Source: Methylobacterium longum (GTDB lineage: Bacteria > Pseudomonadota > Alphaproteobacteria > Rhizobiales > Beijerinckiaceae). Taken from it: a stretch of DNA of 54,347 nt. Made by a program: the position numbers and the translations under genes. The stretch lies in NCBI RefSeq assembly GCF_022179385.1, contig NZ_BPQS01000034.1, forward strand, positions 1 through 54,347, in the 5' to 3' direction. Position 1 is the first letter of the stretch. Each line of letters starts with the position of its first letter. Below, piece after piece: positions 46,738 through 54,347 of the stretch. A model generated the notes under the pieces. The model was given only the letters and a program-made list of their open reading frames with translations. It was not told where the DNA came from and ran no database searches.

Positions 46738-48186
46738 TCAGAGGGTGTGAACCAGCGCCAGGACCGGGCGCGAGTTGGGGGGCGGGTGCCCCTCGGCCGC
46801 CGCGGCGGGCGCCGGTACGACCGCGCCGCCCGTCGGCCCATCCCCGCTCGCACCCTGCGGCAGGGCCGCGCCCTCGATCCGCTCGATGAGGGCCGCGATC
46901 TCGGAGGCCGGGCGCGCGGGACTGTAGAGGAAGCCCTGGGCGATGTCGCAACGCTTCTCCCGGAGGACCTCGAGTTGCTGGCGGGTCTCGACGCCTTCCA
47001 CCGTCACGTTCATCGACAGGGCGCGGGCCATCCGGGCGATGGCCTCGACCACCGCAACCTTCTCGGGGCGGCCCTGAAGGTCGCGCACGAAGGAGCGGTC
47101 GACCTTCACCTTGTCGAACGGAAACTCGGTCAGGTAGCTCAGGCTGGAATAGCCCGTTCCGAAGTCGTCCAGCGCGATCCTGACGCCCGTCGCGCGCAGG
47201 CGCTTCAGGTTCTCCAGCACCTCCGGCCCGTGATCCAGCAACACCGACTCGGTGATCTCGATCTCCAAGCGCTCCGGCGCGAGGCCGGTTTCGCGCAGGA
47301 CCGCCGCCACCTCCCCGTGGAAGCTCGGCATGCGCACATGGATGGAGGAGATGTTCACCGCGACCCGCAGGTCCGGCCAATCGCGGGCGTCGGTGCAGGC
47401 CCGGCGCAGGGCCCAGCGCCCGATCTCGACGATGAAGCCAGTGGTCTCGGCGATCGGGATGATCTCGCCGGGCGAGACCCAGCCGTACCCTGGCTTGTTC
47501 CAGCGCAGCAACGCCTCGAAGCCGGTGACGCGGCCGCTCCGCATGTCGACGAGGGGCTGGTAGTGCAGTTCCATCTCGTCCGCCGCCAGGGCGGCGCGCA
47601 TGTCCAGATCGAGCTGTCGCTGGCGGAGCACCCGCTCCTCCAGGGACGGGTCGAAGGTGCGCCAGCAGCCCTTCCCGTCCGCCTTGGCGGCGTAGAGGGC
47701 GAGGTCGGCGCGCATGAGCAGGGTCGTCGGCTCGATGGCATCGTCCGGCACGTAGGCGATGCCGACGCTGACCCCGATCTCCAGCTGGGCTTCGTCGATC
47801 CGGAAAGGCCGCCGAAGCTCGGCCACGATGCGCGAGGCCAGCGCCTCCGCCTCGGGGCGCCCGACGTCGCGGACGACCACCGCGAACTCGTCGCCGCCGA
47901 GGCGGAAGCCGCCGTGCGGGCCACCGAGGGCGAGCAGGCGCGCGGCGACCTCCTTCAGGAGACGGTCGCCGACGAGGTGGCCGCGGCTGTCGTTGACGGC
48001 CTTGAAGCCATCGAGGTCGAGGTAGAACAGCGCGCTCCGGCGTCCGGCCGCGTGGACCTCGCGGCAGAGTCCCGCCAGCATTTCCTGGAAGCCGCCGCGG
48101 TTGGGCAGTCCCGTCAGGCTGTCGTGCCCCGCGAGGAAGGCGATGCGGGCTTGCGCCTCCCGGCTCTCGGTGGTGTCCGAGCCCAC
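46738..48186 (-). CDS. GGDEF-EAL protein, N-terminally truncated
   Basis: The domains are GGDEF (about 20-185; RLGGDEF intact) and EAL (200-440; FEALLRW, DDFGTGYSSL, KVDRSFV), with an Ala/Pro-rich tail. Both catalytic signatures are present, so c-di-GMP synthesis and/or breakdown is possible. The same frame stays open upstream to 48432 and encodes the last part of a PAS/PAC domain (PFRDRTIRLRTADGTRWLTL, GYRGVGSDTTE) with no start codon. The GTG at 48186 has no ribosome site. The original gene was therefore longer and was cut near 48420, right where the stress-protein gene ends. It may be a pseudogene. Confidence 0.8.
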   Translation of the reverse strand: MGSDTTESREAQARIAFLAGHDSLTGLPNRGGFQEMLAGLCREVHAAGRRSALFYLDLDGFKAVNDSRGHLVGDRLLKEVAARLLALGGPHGGFRLGGDEFAVVVRDVGRPEAEALASRIVAELRRPFRIDEAQLEIGVSVGIAYVPDDAIEPTTLLMRADLALYAAKADGKGCWRTFDPSLEERVLRQRQLDLDMRAALAADEMELHYQPLVDMRSGRVTGFEALLRWNKPGYGWVSPGEIIPIAETTGFIVEIGRWALRRACTDARDWPDLRVAVNISSIHVRMPSFHGEVAAVLRETGLAPERLEIEITESVLLDHGPEVLENLKRLRATGVRIALDDFGTGYSSLSYLTEFPFDKVKVDRSFVRDLQGRPEKVAVVEAIARMARALSMNVTVEGVETRQQLEVLREKRCDIAQGFLYSPARPASEIAALIERIEGAALPQGASGDGPTGGAVVPAPAAAAEGHPPPNSRPVLALVHTL

Positions 48187-48421
48187 GCCGCGGTAGCCGG
48201 CGAACGCCCCCTGTGCGTCGATGACGGGCTTGCCGTTGAGCGTGAGCCAGCGCGTGCCGTCTGCCGTACGAAGCCGGATGGTTCGGTCGCGGAACGGCGC
48301 GCGCGCCTCGATGGCCGCGGCGACCGCCGCCGCGTCCGCGCCGTCACCGTCGGGGTCGGCGAATTCCCGCAGAAGTGCGGAGAGCGTCCGGTGGCGCCGA
48401 GGCGGGCGCCTCTGCCGAACA

Positions 48422-49246
48422 TCAGTGGCACATCAGGCAGCAGAGGGGCGAGCGGTCGAGGACGTCGCGCGTCACGCCGCCGAACATCCACTCCCGCAGC
48501 CGGGAGTGGCCGAAGGCGCCCAGGACGATCAGGTCGGCATCCTGCAGCAGGGCGAAGCGCAGGATCTCCGAGCCGTCGTCGTCCGCCGTGTGCAGGAAAT
48601 GGGCGGTGACGTGGGTGCCGTGCCGGGCGAGATGCCGGGCGAGGTGCTTGGCCACGTCTTCCGCGCCCTCATGTCCCGCATCCGAGCCGACGGTGGCGAC
48701 GAAGACCTGGGCCGCCGCGCGCATGAGGGGCAGCGCGGCCGACGCGGCCCGCCGGGCCTCGGGGCCGTCCTTCCAGGCGACCACGATCCGGGACGCCTTC
48801 AGGCGCGCGGTCCGCGGCGGGACGACGAGGACGGGCCTGCCAGCCTCCATCACGACCGGGCCGGGCGGCACGCCGAGCGGTCCCGGGTCCTCGTCGCCCG
48901 GTCCCCACCGGCTCACGACGACGAGGTCGGCGGCCCGGGCCTGCTCGACCAAGTGCGCGACAGGATCGGCGAAACCCGCGCGCCAGTCGGTCCGGCTGCC
49001 GTCGCCGGCGCCGCGCTCGAACGACGCGCGTGCCTGTTCCAGGATTGCTTGCACTTGCGCCTTGAGGCGCCCCTCCCGCGCGATGGCGTCGCAGACGTCC
49101 CGCACCAGGTTGGGGGTCGGCACTTTGCGGGCGGCCGCCCCCGTGAGGGACGCATCGAAGCGCGCGGCGAGGTCCGCCGCGAGGCCGATCCGGTCCGGGG
49201 CGCCCTCGCCGAGGTCGGTGGAGACGAGGATGTTCGCGTAGCTCAT
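48422..49246 (-). CDS. tandem-domain universal stress protein
   Basis: The 274-residue cytosolic protein holds two USP domains: SYANILVSTDLGEGAPDRI opens the first, and the second ends with VLGAFGHSRLREWMFGGVTRDVL and a cysteine-rich tail CCLMCH. The GxxGxRxxxxGxVT phosphate-binding pattern suggests ATP binding in the second domain. GGAGG lies just before ATG 49246. It diverges from a paralogue at 49458, with an FNR/FixK-type box about 70 bases upstream of each, so low-oxygen induction is likely. Confidence 0.9.
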   Translation of the reverse strand: MSYANILVSTDLGEGAPDRIGLAADLAARFDASLTGAAARKVPTPNLVRDVCDAIAREGRLKAQVQAILEQARASFERGAGDGSRTDWRAGFADPVAHLVEQARAADLVVVSRWGPGDEDPGPLGVPPGPVVMEAGRPVLVVPPRTARLKASRIVVAWKDGPEARRAASAALPLMRAAAQVFVATVGSDAGHEGAEDVAKHLARHLARHGTHVTAHFLHTADDDGSEILRFALLQDADLIVLGAFGHSRLREWMFGGVTRDVLDRSPLCCLMCH

Positions 49247-49309
49247 GGCGACCTCCGTCGTGAACCGCTTCCGGTGCGCGGAGCCTGGCCCGGGGTGGGG
49301 CGGTCCGCC

Positions 49310-49323
49310 TTGATCCATCGCAA
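49310..49323 (-). promoter_or_regulatory. FNR/FixK-type box for the minus-strand stress gene
   Basis: Read on the minus strand this is TTGCGATGGATCAA, one base from the TTGA-N6-TCAA consensus. Its centre lies about 70 bases upstream of the ATG at 49246. That matches a class II site (around -41) with a normal leader. Confidence 0.6.
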
Positions 49324-49381
49324 GCAGCCGGGAGCTGGCCGCGGCGGCCGGTCTCCGTCACCCGCCGTGGCTGGCCTGGGC

Positions 49382-49395
49382 TTGAGATGGATCAA
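49382..49395 (+). promoter_or_regulatory. FNR/FixK-type box for the plus-strand stress gene
   Basis: TTGAGATGGATCAA matches TTGA-N6-TCAA exactly, with its centre 69-70 bases before ATG 49458. It shares the core GATGGATCAA with the box facing the other way, so the two sites look duplicated and are mirror-placed. Confidence 0.7.
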
Positions 49396-49457
49396 GGCCC
49401 GGCGGCCGTGGCGGCGGCAGCGTGGAAAGGTTCGCACATCCTACTCGGGGACGTCCC

Positions 49458-50276
49458 ATGTCATACGCCAGCATCATGGTCGCGGTCGACGACGGGCTGC
49501 ATGCCACGGGACGGGTCCGTCTCGCCGCGGACCTCGCTCACCGGCTCGGGGCGCGCATCGTCGGCGCCGCGGCCTGCAGGCCGGACTACCCGCAGGGCTA
49601 CGGCGAGACCGCCGTTCCCGGAGGGATGGTCATCGAGGAGATCCGCCAAGCGGCCCTCACCAAGCTTTCGGGCGTCGAGCAGGTCTTCCGCAATGCCTGG
49701 TGCCTGAACGACGGCGTCGAGTGGCGGTCCGACCTCGACCATCCCGTGCGCTTCCTGGAGCAGCAGGCCCGGGCGGCGGACCTCGTCGTGCTCGGACGTT
49801 ACGCGCGCAATGAGGGTGTTTCCCTCGGCGCGGCGGTCGATCTCGGGGACGCCCTGATGGGCCTCGGCCGGCCGTTGCTGGTGGTCCCGCCGGGCGTCGA
49901 GCACCTGGAGGCGAAGCGCATCGTCGTCGGGTGGAAGAACACGCCCCAGACGCGCCGGGCGGTGTCGGACGCTCTGCCGCTGCTCAGCCGCGCCGAGGCG
50001 GTCCAGGTGCTGCAGGTGACCGATGACGAGGACCGGTCCGAGATCGAGGACGTCGCCCGGTATCTCGCGCTCCACGGCGTGAACGCGACGACGCGGCAAG
50101 TCGCGGTCTCGGCTTCGACCGCCGCCGAGGAACTGCAGAGAGCGGCGGTCGAGGCGGATGCGGACCTGATCGTGAGTGGCGCCTTCGGTTACAGCCGCTT
50201 GCGGGAGTGGTTCTTCGGCGGAGTCACGCGCGACCTGCTGGGCGAGGCGTCCGTCTGCTGCCTGATGAGCCACTGA
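49458..50276 (+). CDS. tandem-domain universal stress protein, paralogue
   Basis: The 272-residue protein mirrors its divergent neighbour: SYASIMVAVDDGLHATGRV at the start and VSGAFGYSRLREWFFGGVTRDLLG with CCLMSH at the end. The ATP-loop pattern is kept. ATG 49458 has GGGGACG upstream. The two differ mostly in the first domain, so they are likely an old duplication with distinct partners. A cut-off gene start follows 15 bases after its stop. Confidence 0.9.
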   Translation: MSYASIMVAVDDGLHATGRVRLAADLAHRLGARIVGAAACRPDYPQGYGETAVPGGMVIEEIRQAALTKLSGVEQVFRNAWCLNDGVEWRSDLDHPVRFLEQQARAADLVVLGRYARNEGVSLGAAVDLGDALMGLGRPLLVVPPGVEHLEAKRIVVGWKNTPQTRRAVSDALPLLSRAEAVQVLQVTDDEDRSEIEDVARYLALHGVNATTRQVAVSASTAAEELQRAAVEADADLIVSGAFGYSRLREWFFGGVTRDLLGEASVCCLMSH

Positions 50277-50291
50277 CCGGAGGACGCGCCG

Positions 50292-50360
50292 ATGGCCAAC
50301 CCTGGCAATCCCGCCAGGTCGGGCAACAAACGGCAAGGCGCCATGCTGGGTGACGATTGA
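50292..50360 (+). pseudogene. cut-off start of a gene downstream of the stress gene
   Basis: GGAGG stands nine bases before ATG 50292 and the frame reads MANPGNPARSGNKRQGAM for 22 codons before TGA at 50358. It begins well spaced after the stress gene. The stop falls right at the edge of the IS66 remnant, so it looks like the 5' end of an operon partner whose remainder was lost. A genuine 22-residue peptide is the alternative. Confidence 0.45.
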
Positions 50361-50363
50361 CGC

Positions 50364-50675
50364 TACCGCGGGCAGCTCGATCTGCTCGCACGTGCTGTCG
50401 ACCCGCGCCGGAAGAGCGGTGTGCAGGCTGCCGCCGCAGCGCGTGCAAGCCTCAGGACGATGCTCCACGATCGTATCGGGATCGTCGCTCAGCACCCGGC
50501 TGTGACCCTCGTGACCGGGCTTGCCGCCGCCGGGCTTGGACTGCGCGCGCCGCTCCTTGCGATCCGTCGCGGGCGGTTTGGACGAGGTCCGCGAGGTCTT
50601 CTCTGGCCGCTCCAGCCGCAGCACCAGCTCGATCAGCTCCTCGCGGCTCAATCGTTCCAGGTCGCTGCGGCCCAT
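50364..50675 (-). pseudogene. IS66-family transposase, N-terminal fragment
   Basis: From ATG 50675 the first 104 codons read as an IS66 TnpC start: LERLSREELIELVLRLERP, KTSRTSSKPPATDRKERRAQ, KPGGGKPGHEGHSRVL and CTRCGGSLHTALP. Similarity ends at about 50364, after LPAV, where the frame continues into unrelated sequence and the antisense of the stress gene. The catalytic domain is absent, so it cannot transpose. It marks a deletion or rearrangement point. Confidence 0.8.
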
Positions 50676-51054
50676 CTCGCGATGGAATCAGCGAAATCCG
50701 ACCCGCGCAACAGGCAAGCTCGTCCCGGCAAGCCGCGCAGCGGTGGGCGTTCAGCCGCCGACCGATCCACCCCGTGAGTAATTACTACTGAGCTTTTTTG
50801 GTTACGCAGCTTAGATTATGAAACACAAAAGCTACGATCATAGACGGTTGTTATTTTTGCCGCAATGCAATATTGTATTAAAATCAATATTCAACTACAA
50901 TGTGCTCGCTATCGTCGCGAGCGCAAGGGCGATCATGATGCATGACTGTTTGGATCAAATACAGCTTTGTATTCACTGTATTCGGCGATAAGATGCATAA
51001 TGATTCGGTAGGATTCGCCACGCTGGGGGGACCTATCGCGAGGGGGGCGTAGCT
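50676..51054. other. IS remnant edge and AT-rich leader of the FixL-like gene
   Basis: The first 100 bases look like the terminal part of the IS66 element, up to GTGAGTAATTACTAC near 50780. The rest is strikingly AT-rich against a roughly 70% GC background. AATACAG and CTGTATT form an inverted repeat (50958-50982) with a further GTATT copy between them, about 85 bases upstream of the kinase start; it may be an operator. Confidence 0.5.
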
Positions 51055-52203
51055 GTGCGAGGATTGGAAAGCAGCGACTCCGGACGGCAGACAGAACGGC
51101 GGAGAGGCCTGTTGGCTCGCGATCTTCGCGAGACACTCGAAGAGGTCGGCATCTGCACGTGGTCTCTCGAACCCGCGAACGGGCGTGTCACCGTCTCGGA
51201 GAATTGCAACCAAGTGCTTGGCGTTCCGGCTCGGTGCCTGTCCGACCACGATGCCTTCCAGGCCATCTTACATCCCGAGGACCGCGCCGCCAGGGCCGCG
51301 GCGGTCCGCGGCACGCTGGAGCGGGGCGGCCGATACAGCATCGAATATCGCGTTCGCAAGACCGACGGTGAGATCCGCTGGCTACGCTCTCAGGGGCGGG
51401 CCGAGCGCGGCCGCAGCCCTGGCTCGGTTCGATTGCGGGGTATCGTGTACTGCATCGACGCTCATCGCCAGGCTGAGGCCCGCCTGCAGCGGCTTCAGGC
51501 GGACCTCATCCACGTCTCGCGGCTCTCTACAATGGGCGAGATGGCCTCGGCGCTTGCCCACGAGGTCAACCAGCCGCTCGGGGCAATCGGTATCTACGCA
51601 GCCGCTTGCGACTACCTTCTTGCAGAGTCCGGAACCATTCGGATCGACGCGGCCCGAGATGCGCTTGCCGCCGCGATCGGGCAGACGCAGCGTGCGGGGG
51701 CGATCATTCGGCGCCTGAGGGACTTCGTAACCAGAGGCGAATCGGACCGGCAGTTCGAGAGCGTGCAGGGGCTGATTGGCGACGCATGCGATCTCGCCTT
51801 GATCGGGGTTCGTGAGCAGGGCGTTAATACGCGGATCGATCCTGGTCCGCCCGGCACACGAGTTTTCGCTGATCGCGTGCAGATCCAGCAAGTTTTGGTC
51901 AACCTGATCCGGAACGCCTGCGAGGCGATGCGTGACAGTGCGCGCCGTGACTTGGCGATTGTTGCGGCTGTGCAAGACGACGGCTTCGTCCGAATCAGTG
52001 TCTCCGATACCGGCCCAGGCATTTCCGAGGCAGTAGCTGAAACGCTTTTCCTGCCATTCGTTACAACGAAGCCCGCCGGGATGGGCGTCGGATTGTCGGT
52101 AAGTCAGTCGATCGTACACGCCCACGGTGGCATCTTCTGGGCTGACAGCACCGCTACGGGTGGCGCCACCTTCCACTTCATCCTGCCCTTGGCCGAGGAC
52201 TGA
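51055..52203 (+). CDS. FixL-like PAS histidine kinase
   Basis: The 382-residue cytosolic kinase has a PAS_3-type domain (about 20-135; HPEDRAARAAAV, YRVRKTDGEIRWLRS) and a PAC end. The transmitter follows, with His169 in ALAHEVNQPLGAI, the N box NLIRNACEAM and SVSDTGPGIS, MGVGLSVSQSI. The transmitter is of the FixL/DctB-like HPK4 kind. I see no FixL heme histidine in the PAS, so direct oxygen binding is doubtful. GTG 51055 has AGGGGGG upstream. The FixJ-like gene starts directly after its stop. Lower GC than the neighbours suggests transfer. Confidence 0.88.
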   Translation: MRGLESSDSGRQTERRRGLLARDLRETLEEVGICTWSLEPANGRVTVSENCNQVLGVPARCLSDHDAFQAILHPEDRAARAAAVRGTLERGGRYSIEYRVRKTDGEIRWLRSQGRAERGRSPGSVRLRGIVYCIDAHRQAEARLQRLQADLIHVSRLSTMGEMASALAHEVNQPLGAIGIYAAACDYLLAESGTIRIDAARDALAAAIGQTQRAGAIIRRLRDFVTRGESDRQFESVQGLIGDACDLALIGVREQGVNTRIDPGPPGTRVFADRVQIQQVLVNLIRNACEAMRDSARRDLAIVAAVQDDGFVRISVSDTGPGISEAVAETLFLPFVTTKPAGMGVGLSVSQSIVHAHGGIFWADSTATGGATFHFILPLAED

Positions 52204-52204
52204 C

Positions 52205-52819
52205 ATGAGGACGGCTCCCAACTCGGCGATCCACGTCGTTGACGACGATGACGCGATGCGCCATTCGCTCGCGCTTCTCCTAGGCGTATTCGGGCACCGC
52301 GTTGTGGAACATGCCGGCGCGGCAACACTGCTTGACGACCCTGGCCGCCTGAATGGCTGTGTCGTGGCCGACCTCCGCATGCCGCATATCGACGGACTGG
52401 AGATGCTAGCTCATCTCCGGACCGTCGGTGCAACGGTCCCAGTTGTGATTATGACCGGTCACGGGGACATTCCAACTGCGGTGCAGGCCATGAAGCTCGG
52501 GGCTTGCGATTTTTTAGAGAAGCCGTTCCCTGCCGCGCTCCTACTCGAAGCGGTCCGGAGGGCCCTCGCAATCGGCAGCGAAGCCGCGACAGTTAACGAC
52601 GATGGCGCAGCTTTCACCGCGCGGGTGGGACGTCTGACTCGGAGGGAGCGCGACGTCCTTGATCTCGTCTTGGTCGGGCGTACCAACAAAGAGATCGGAC
52701 AGATCCTAGATATCAGTTATCGAACAGTTGAAATTCACCGAGCCAAAGTTATGATGAAGACAAAATGTGAATGCATTCAGTCTTTGATCCGTTTAGCCGC
52801 ACAAAACTGTATGATATAA
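52205..52819 (+). CDS. FixJ-like response regulator
   Basis: The 204-residue protein has a receiver domain (IHVVDDDDAMRHSLALLL; phospho-acceptor Asp56 in VVADLRMPHIDG; GHGDIPTAVQAMKLGACDFLEKPF) and a LuxR-type helix-turn-helix (LTRRERDVLDLVLVGRTNKEIGQILDI then RTVEIHRAKVM). This is the FixJ arrangement. The start codon follows the kinase stop by one base. Its 3' end and spacer are AT-rich. It is probably phosphorylated by the adjacent kinase; its targets could include the neighbouring efflux genes, but nothing shows that directly. Confidence 0.9.
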   Translation: MRTAPNSAIHVVDDDDAMRHSLALLLGVFGHRVVEHAGAATLLDDPGRLNGCVVADLRMPHIDGLEMLAHLRTVGATVPVVIMTGHGDIPTAVQAMKLGACDFLEKPFPAALLLEAVRRALAIGSEAATVNDDGAAFTARVGRLTRRERDVLDLVLVGRTNKEIGQILDISYRTVEIHRAKVMMKTKCECIQSLIRLAAQNCMI

Positions 52820-53120
52820 TATTATTCAAGACTTCATAATTACATACTTAAATCCATCATAATTCTATGGTAATAAAAATGAAAAGGATATTTACTTATT
52901 TGTTATTTTGGAAAATCTTATGTGATTTTTTCCGTGCATGCGAGCGAGACGATATATTAAATCTCCATATACGTGCTGATACTTACGGGTCCATTCTGAA
53001 TTCCCAAGTATGGCAATTTCTGCAACCTGTTCACTAAAGGCCCGGACCGCAAAATCCGAGGCCACCGCCACGAGGCCCGGGTTCCCTGGCCTCGTGGCGG
53101 GCAGGCGGGAGGTTTCGCAC
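52820..53120. other. AT-rich spacer downstream of the FixJ-like gene
   Basis: About 230 bases are strongly AT-rich, with runs such as ATTTTTTCC and TAATAAAAATG, then composition returns to GC-rich near 53040. A 99-residue minus-strand frame crosses it, but it has no recognised family. I see no repeat other than the hairpin at its right end. Confidence 0.45.
53065..53100. repeat. perfect 13-bp inverted repeat before the efflux adaptor
   Basis: CCGCCACGAGGCC (53065-53077) pairs with GGCCTCGTGGCGG (53088-53100) around a 10-base loop. The stem ends two bases before the GGCGGGAGG ribosome site of the adaptor gene. It could affect translation or RNA stability, end upstream transcription, or be a mobile-element end. 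Confidence 0.6.
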
Positions 53121-54347
53121 GTGGTGCGTTGGTTGCCCGACAACCTGATGACGCTCGGCGTAGCGGCGGTCGCCGCCTTTGCCCTGCTCACCTATGCCAA
53201 TCCTGAAGTCGGCGGTTTCGGCTCCGCATCGGGCGGGTCACCGGCCGAAGCCGCCGTCAACGAGGCTGCGGCGGCAGTCAAGGAGCCCGCGATCCTGCCG
53301 CCTGGGGGGGGCCGCTTCATCACAGCGGCGATCCAGCGCGGCACCTTAGAGCAGCTCATTACCGCCACCGGCACCGTGCAGCCGGTCGATACGGTGGAGG
53401 TCGGCTCGCAGCTCGCGGGGCAGATCGCCAAGCTGCACGTGGACTTCAACGACCGGGTCCGGCTGGGGGATCCCCTTGCCGAGCTCGACCAGCGCAGTTT
53501 CGTCGCCAAGGTCGAGGAGAACCGCGCCGCGCTCGACATGGCGGTGGCGAACGTGAAGGTCCAGCAGGCCCGGCTCGATCGGGCCCGGATCGACCTCGAC
53601 AACGCCCGCGGCACCAAGGCAGTGCTTCAGGCCAAGGTCGAGAGCGCGCAGGCCCAGCAACTCGCCGCCGAGCGCAACCTCGAGCGCAAGGTCACCTTGC
53701 GCAGTCGCGAGGTCACCTCGGCCGCCGCCCTGGAGGAGGCACAGACCGATCTCGCCTCCCGGAAGGCCCAGACGCGCGAGGCCAGCACGGTGCTCGACCT
53801 CAACGGCTTTGCGGTAGAGGGCGCCGTGGCGGAGGTGCGCCGCCTCGAAGCGGAGCTGGCGCAGGCCCGTGCCGCCGTGCCCCAGCGGCAGGCGAGCCTC
53901 CGGGGCGCCGAGATCGACCTCGATCGGACGGTGATCCGCTCGCCGACCGACGGCGTCGTGGTCGGCCGGTTCGTCAACCAGGGCCAGACCCTGGCGGCGG
54001 GCCTGGAGGTCCGAACTGCGTTTAACATTGCCAAGAACCTCGCCGCGATGGAGGTCCATGCCCGCGTGGACGAGACCGATATTGGCCGCGTAGCGGCGGG
54101 GCAGCGCGCCACCTTCGGGGTGGACGCCTACCCGGGCCGGCGGTTCGAGGCCGTGGTCCGGCAGGTCCGCAAGGCGCCGCTCGTGACACAGAATGTAGTC
54201 ACATACACGGTGGTCCTGAAGACCGACAATCGCGACGGCCTGCTCCTGCCCGGGATGACCGCTCTGGTGAAGCTGACGATCCACAAGGACGCGGACGTCC
54301 TGAAGGTGCCGCTGGCCGCCCTGCGCTTCCGTCCCGAGGGCAGCGCG
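53121..54347 (+). CDS. HlyD/MacA-type efflux adaptor (periplasmic), C-terminus beyond window
   Basis: The frame runs off the right edge after 409 residues. It opens VRWLPDNLMTLGVAAVAAFALL, a signal anchor. Then come ATGTVQPVDTVEVGSQLAGQIAKLHVDFNDRVR (biotinyl-lipoyl half), a long helical hairpin of Gln/Ala/Arg-rich coiled coil (VQQARLDRARIDL to ARAAVPQRQASL), IRSPTDGVVVGRFVNQGQ and a beta-barrel (DETDIGRVAAGQRATF). This is the adaptor that links an inner-membrane ABC or RND pump to an outer-membrane channel. GTG 53121 has GGGAGG upstream. MacA-like order is likely, and the pump gene should follow outside the window. Confidence 0.88.
   Translation, partial: MVRWLPDNLMTLGVAAVAAFALLTYANPEVGGFGSASGGSPAEAAVNEAAAAVKEPAILPPGGGRFITAAIQRGTLEQLITATGTVQPVDTVEVGSQLAGQIAKLHVDFNDRVRLGDPLAELDQRSFVAKVEENRAALDMAVANVKVQQARLDRARIDLDNARGTKAVLQAKVESAQAQQLAAERNLERKVTLRSREVTSAAALEEAQTDLASRKAQTREASTVLDLNGFAVEGAVAEVRRLEAELAQARAAVPQRQASLRGAEIDLDRTVIRSPTDGVVVGRFVNQGQTLAAGLEVRTAFNIAKNLAAMEVHARVDETDIGRVAAGQRATFGVDAYPGRRFEAVVRQVRKAPLVTQNVVTYTVVLKTDNRDGLLLPGMTALVKLTIHKDADVLKVPLAALRFRPEGSA

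Noticed and set aside
52892..53191. 99-residue minus-strand frame in the AT-rich spacer
   Set aside because: No recognised family, no clear ribosome site, and it crosses both the hairpin and the composition boundary.

Overview
The window comes from a very GC-rich alphaproteobacterium, most likely Methylobacterium or a close relative. This rests on the base composition, long spurious antisense ORFs, an Omp31-like porin, FixL/FixJ-type regulators, rhizobial-style FNR/FixK boxes and an IS66 remnant. The assignment is an inference; there is no rRNA or marker gene here. No tRNA, rRNA, CRISPR array or intact prophage was seen.

Layout. 1-13.9 kb is mixed chromosomal content: a porin N-terminus, a secreted Gly/Tyr-rich peptide, a DMT transporter, an aldo/keto reductase, a MetX-like hydrolase, a lone molybdopterin oxidoreductase, an MFS transporter, a DUF2891 protein, a type IA topoisomerase and a GH13 glycosidase. 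14.0-20.9 kb is a catabolic operon on the minus strand (GntR regulator, aldehyde dehydrogenase, MFS permease, two exported alpha/beta hydrolases), with a divergent hydrolase that lacks its serine nucleophile. 20.9-27.3 kb is the most distinctive block. It is a tightly coupled minus-strand operon running from an exported xanthine-dehydrogenase-family molybdenum hydroxylase (2Fe-2S and Mo subunits), through a monoheme cytochrome c and an FccB/SoxF-like flavoprotein, to SoxX, SoxY, SoxZ and SoxA. No SoxB or SoxCD lies nearby.

27.6-30.0 kb holds an orphan helix-hairpin-helix protein and an HSL-type esterase. 30.3-34.8 kb is a signalling operon: a hybrid histidine kinase with two receiver domains, a single-domain receiver, and a receiver fused to a class III adenylate cyclase. 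This suggests a phosphorelay that ends in cAMP. 35.0-46.7 kb is a glycan or glycoside synthesis locus: a methyltransferase, at least eight glycosyltransferases in divergent arms, and a sucrose-phosphate-synthase-like enzyme fused to its HAD phosphatase.

46.7-54.3 kb looks rearranged. A GGDEF-EAL protein has lost its N-terminus. A divergent pair of universal stress proteins shares two symmetric FNR/FixK-type boxes. A gene start is cut off after 22 codons against a truncated IS66 transposase. An AT-rich segment then carries a FixL/FixJ-like two-component pair, and the window ends inside an HlyD/MacA-type efflux adaptor preceded by a perfect 13-bp hairpin.

Three themes link the genes: periplasmic redox chemistry passing electrons to c-type cytochromes, polysaccharide or osmolyte glycosylation, and oxygen/stress signalling. 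The best candidate for an undescribed system is the Mo-hydroxylase/flavocytochrome/partial-Sox operon.
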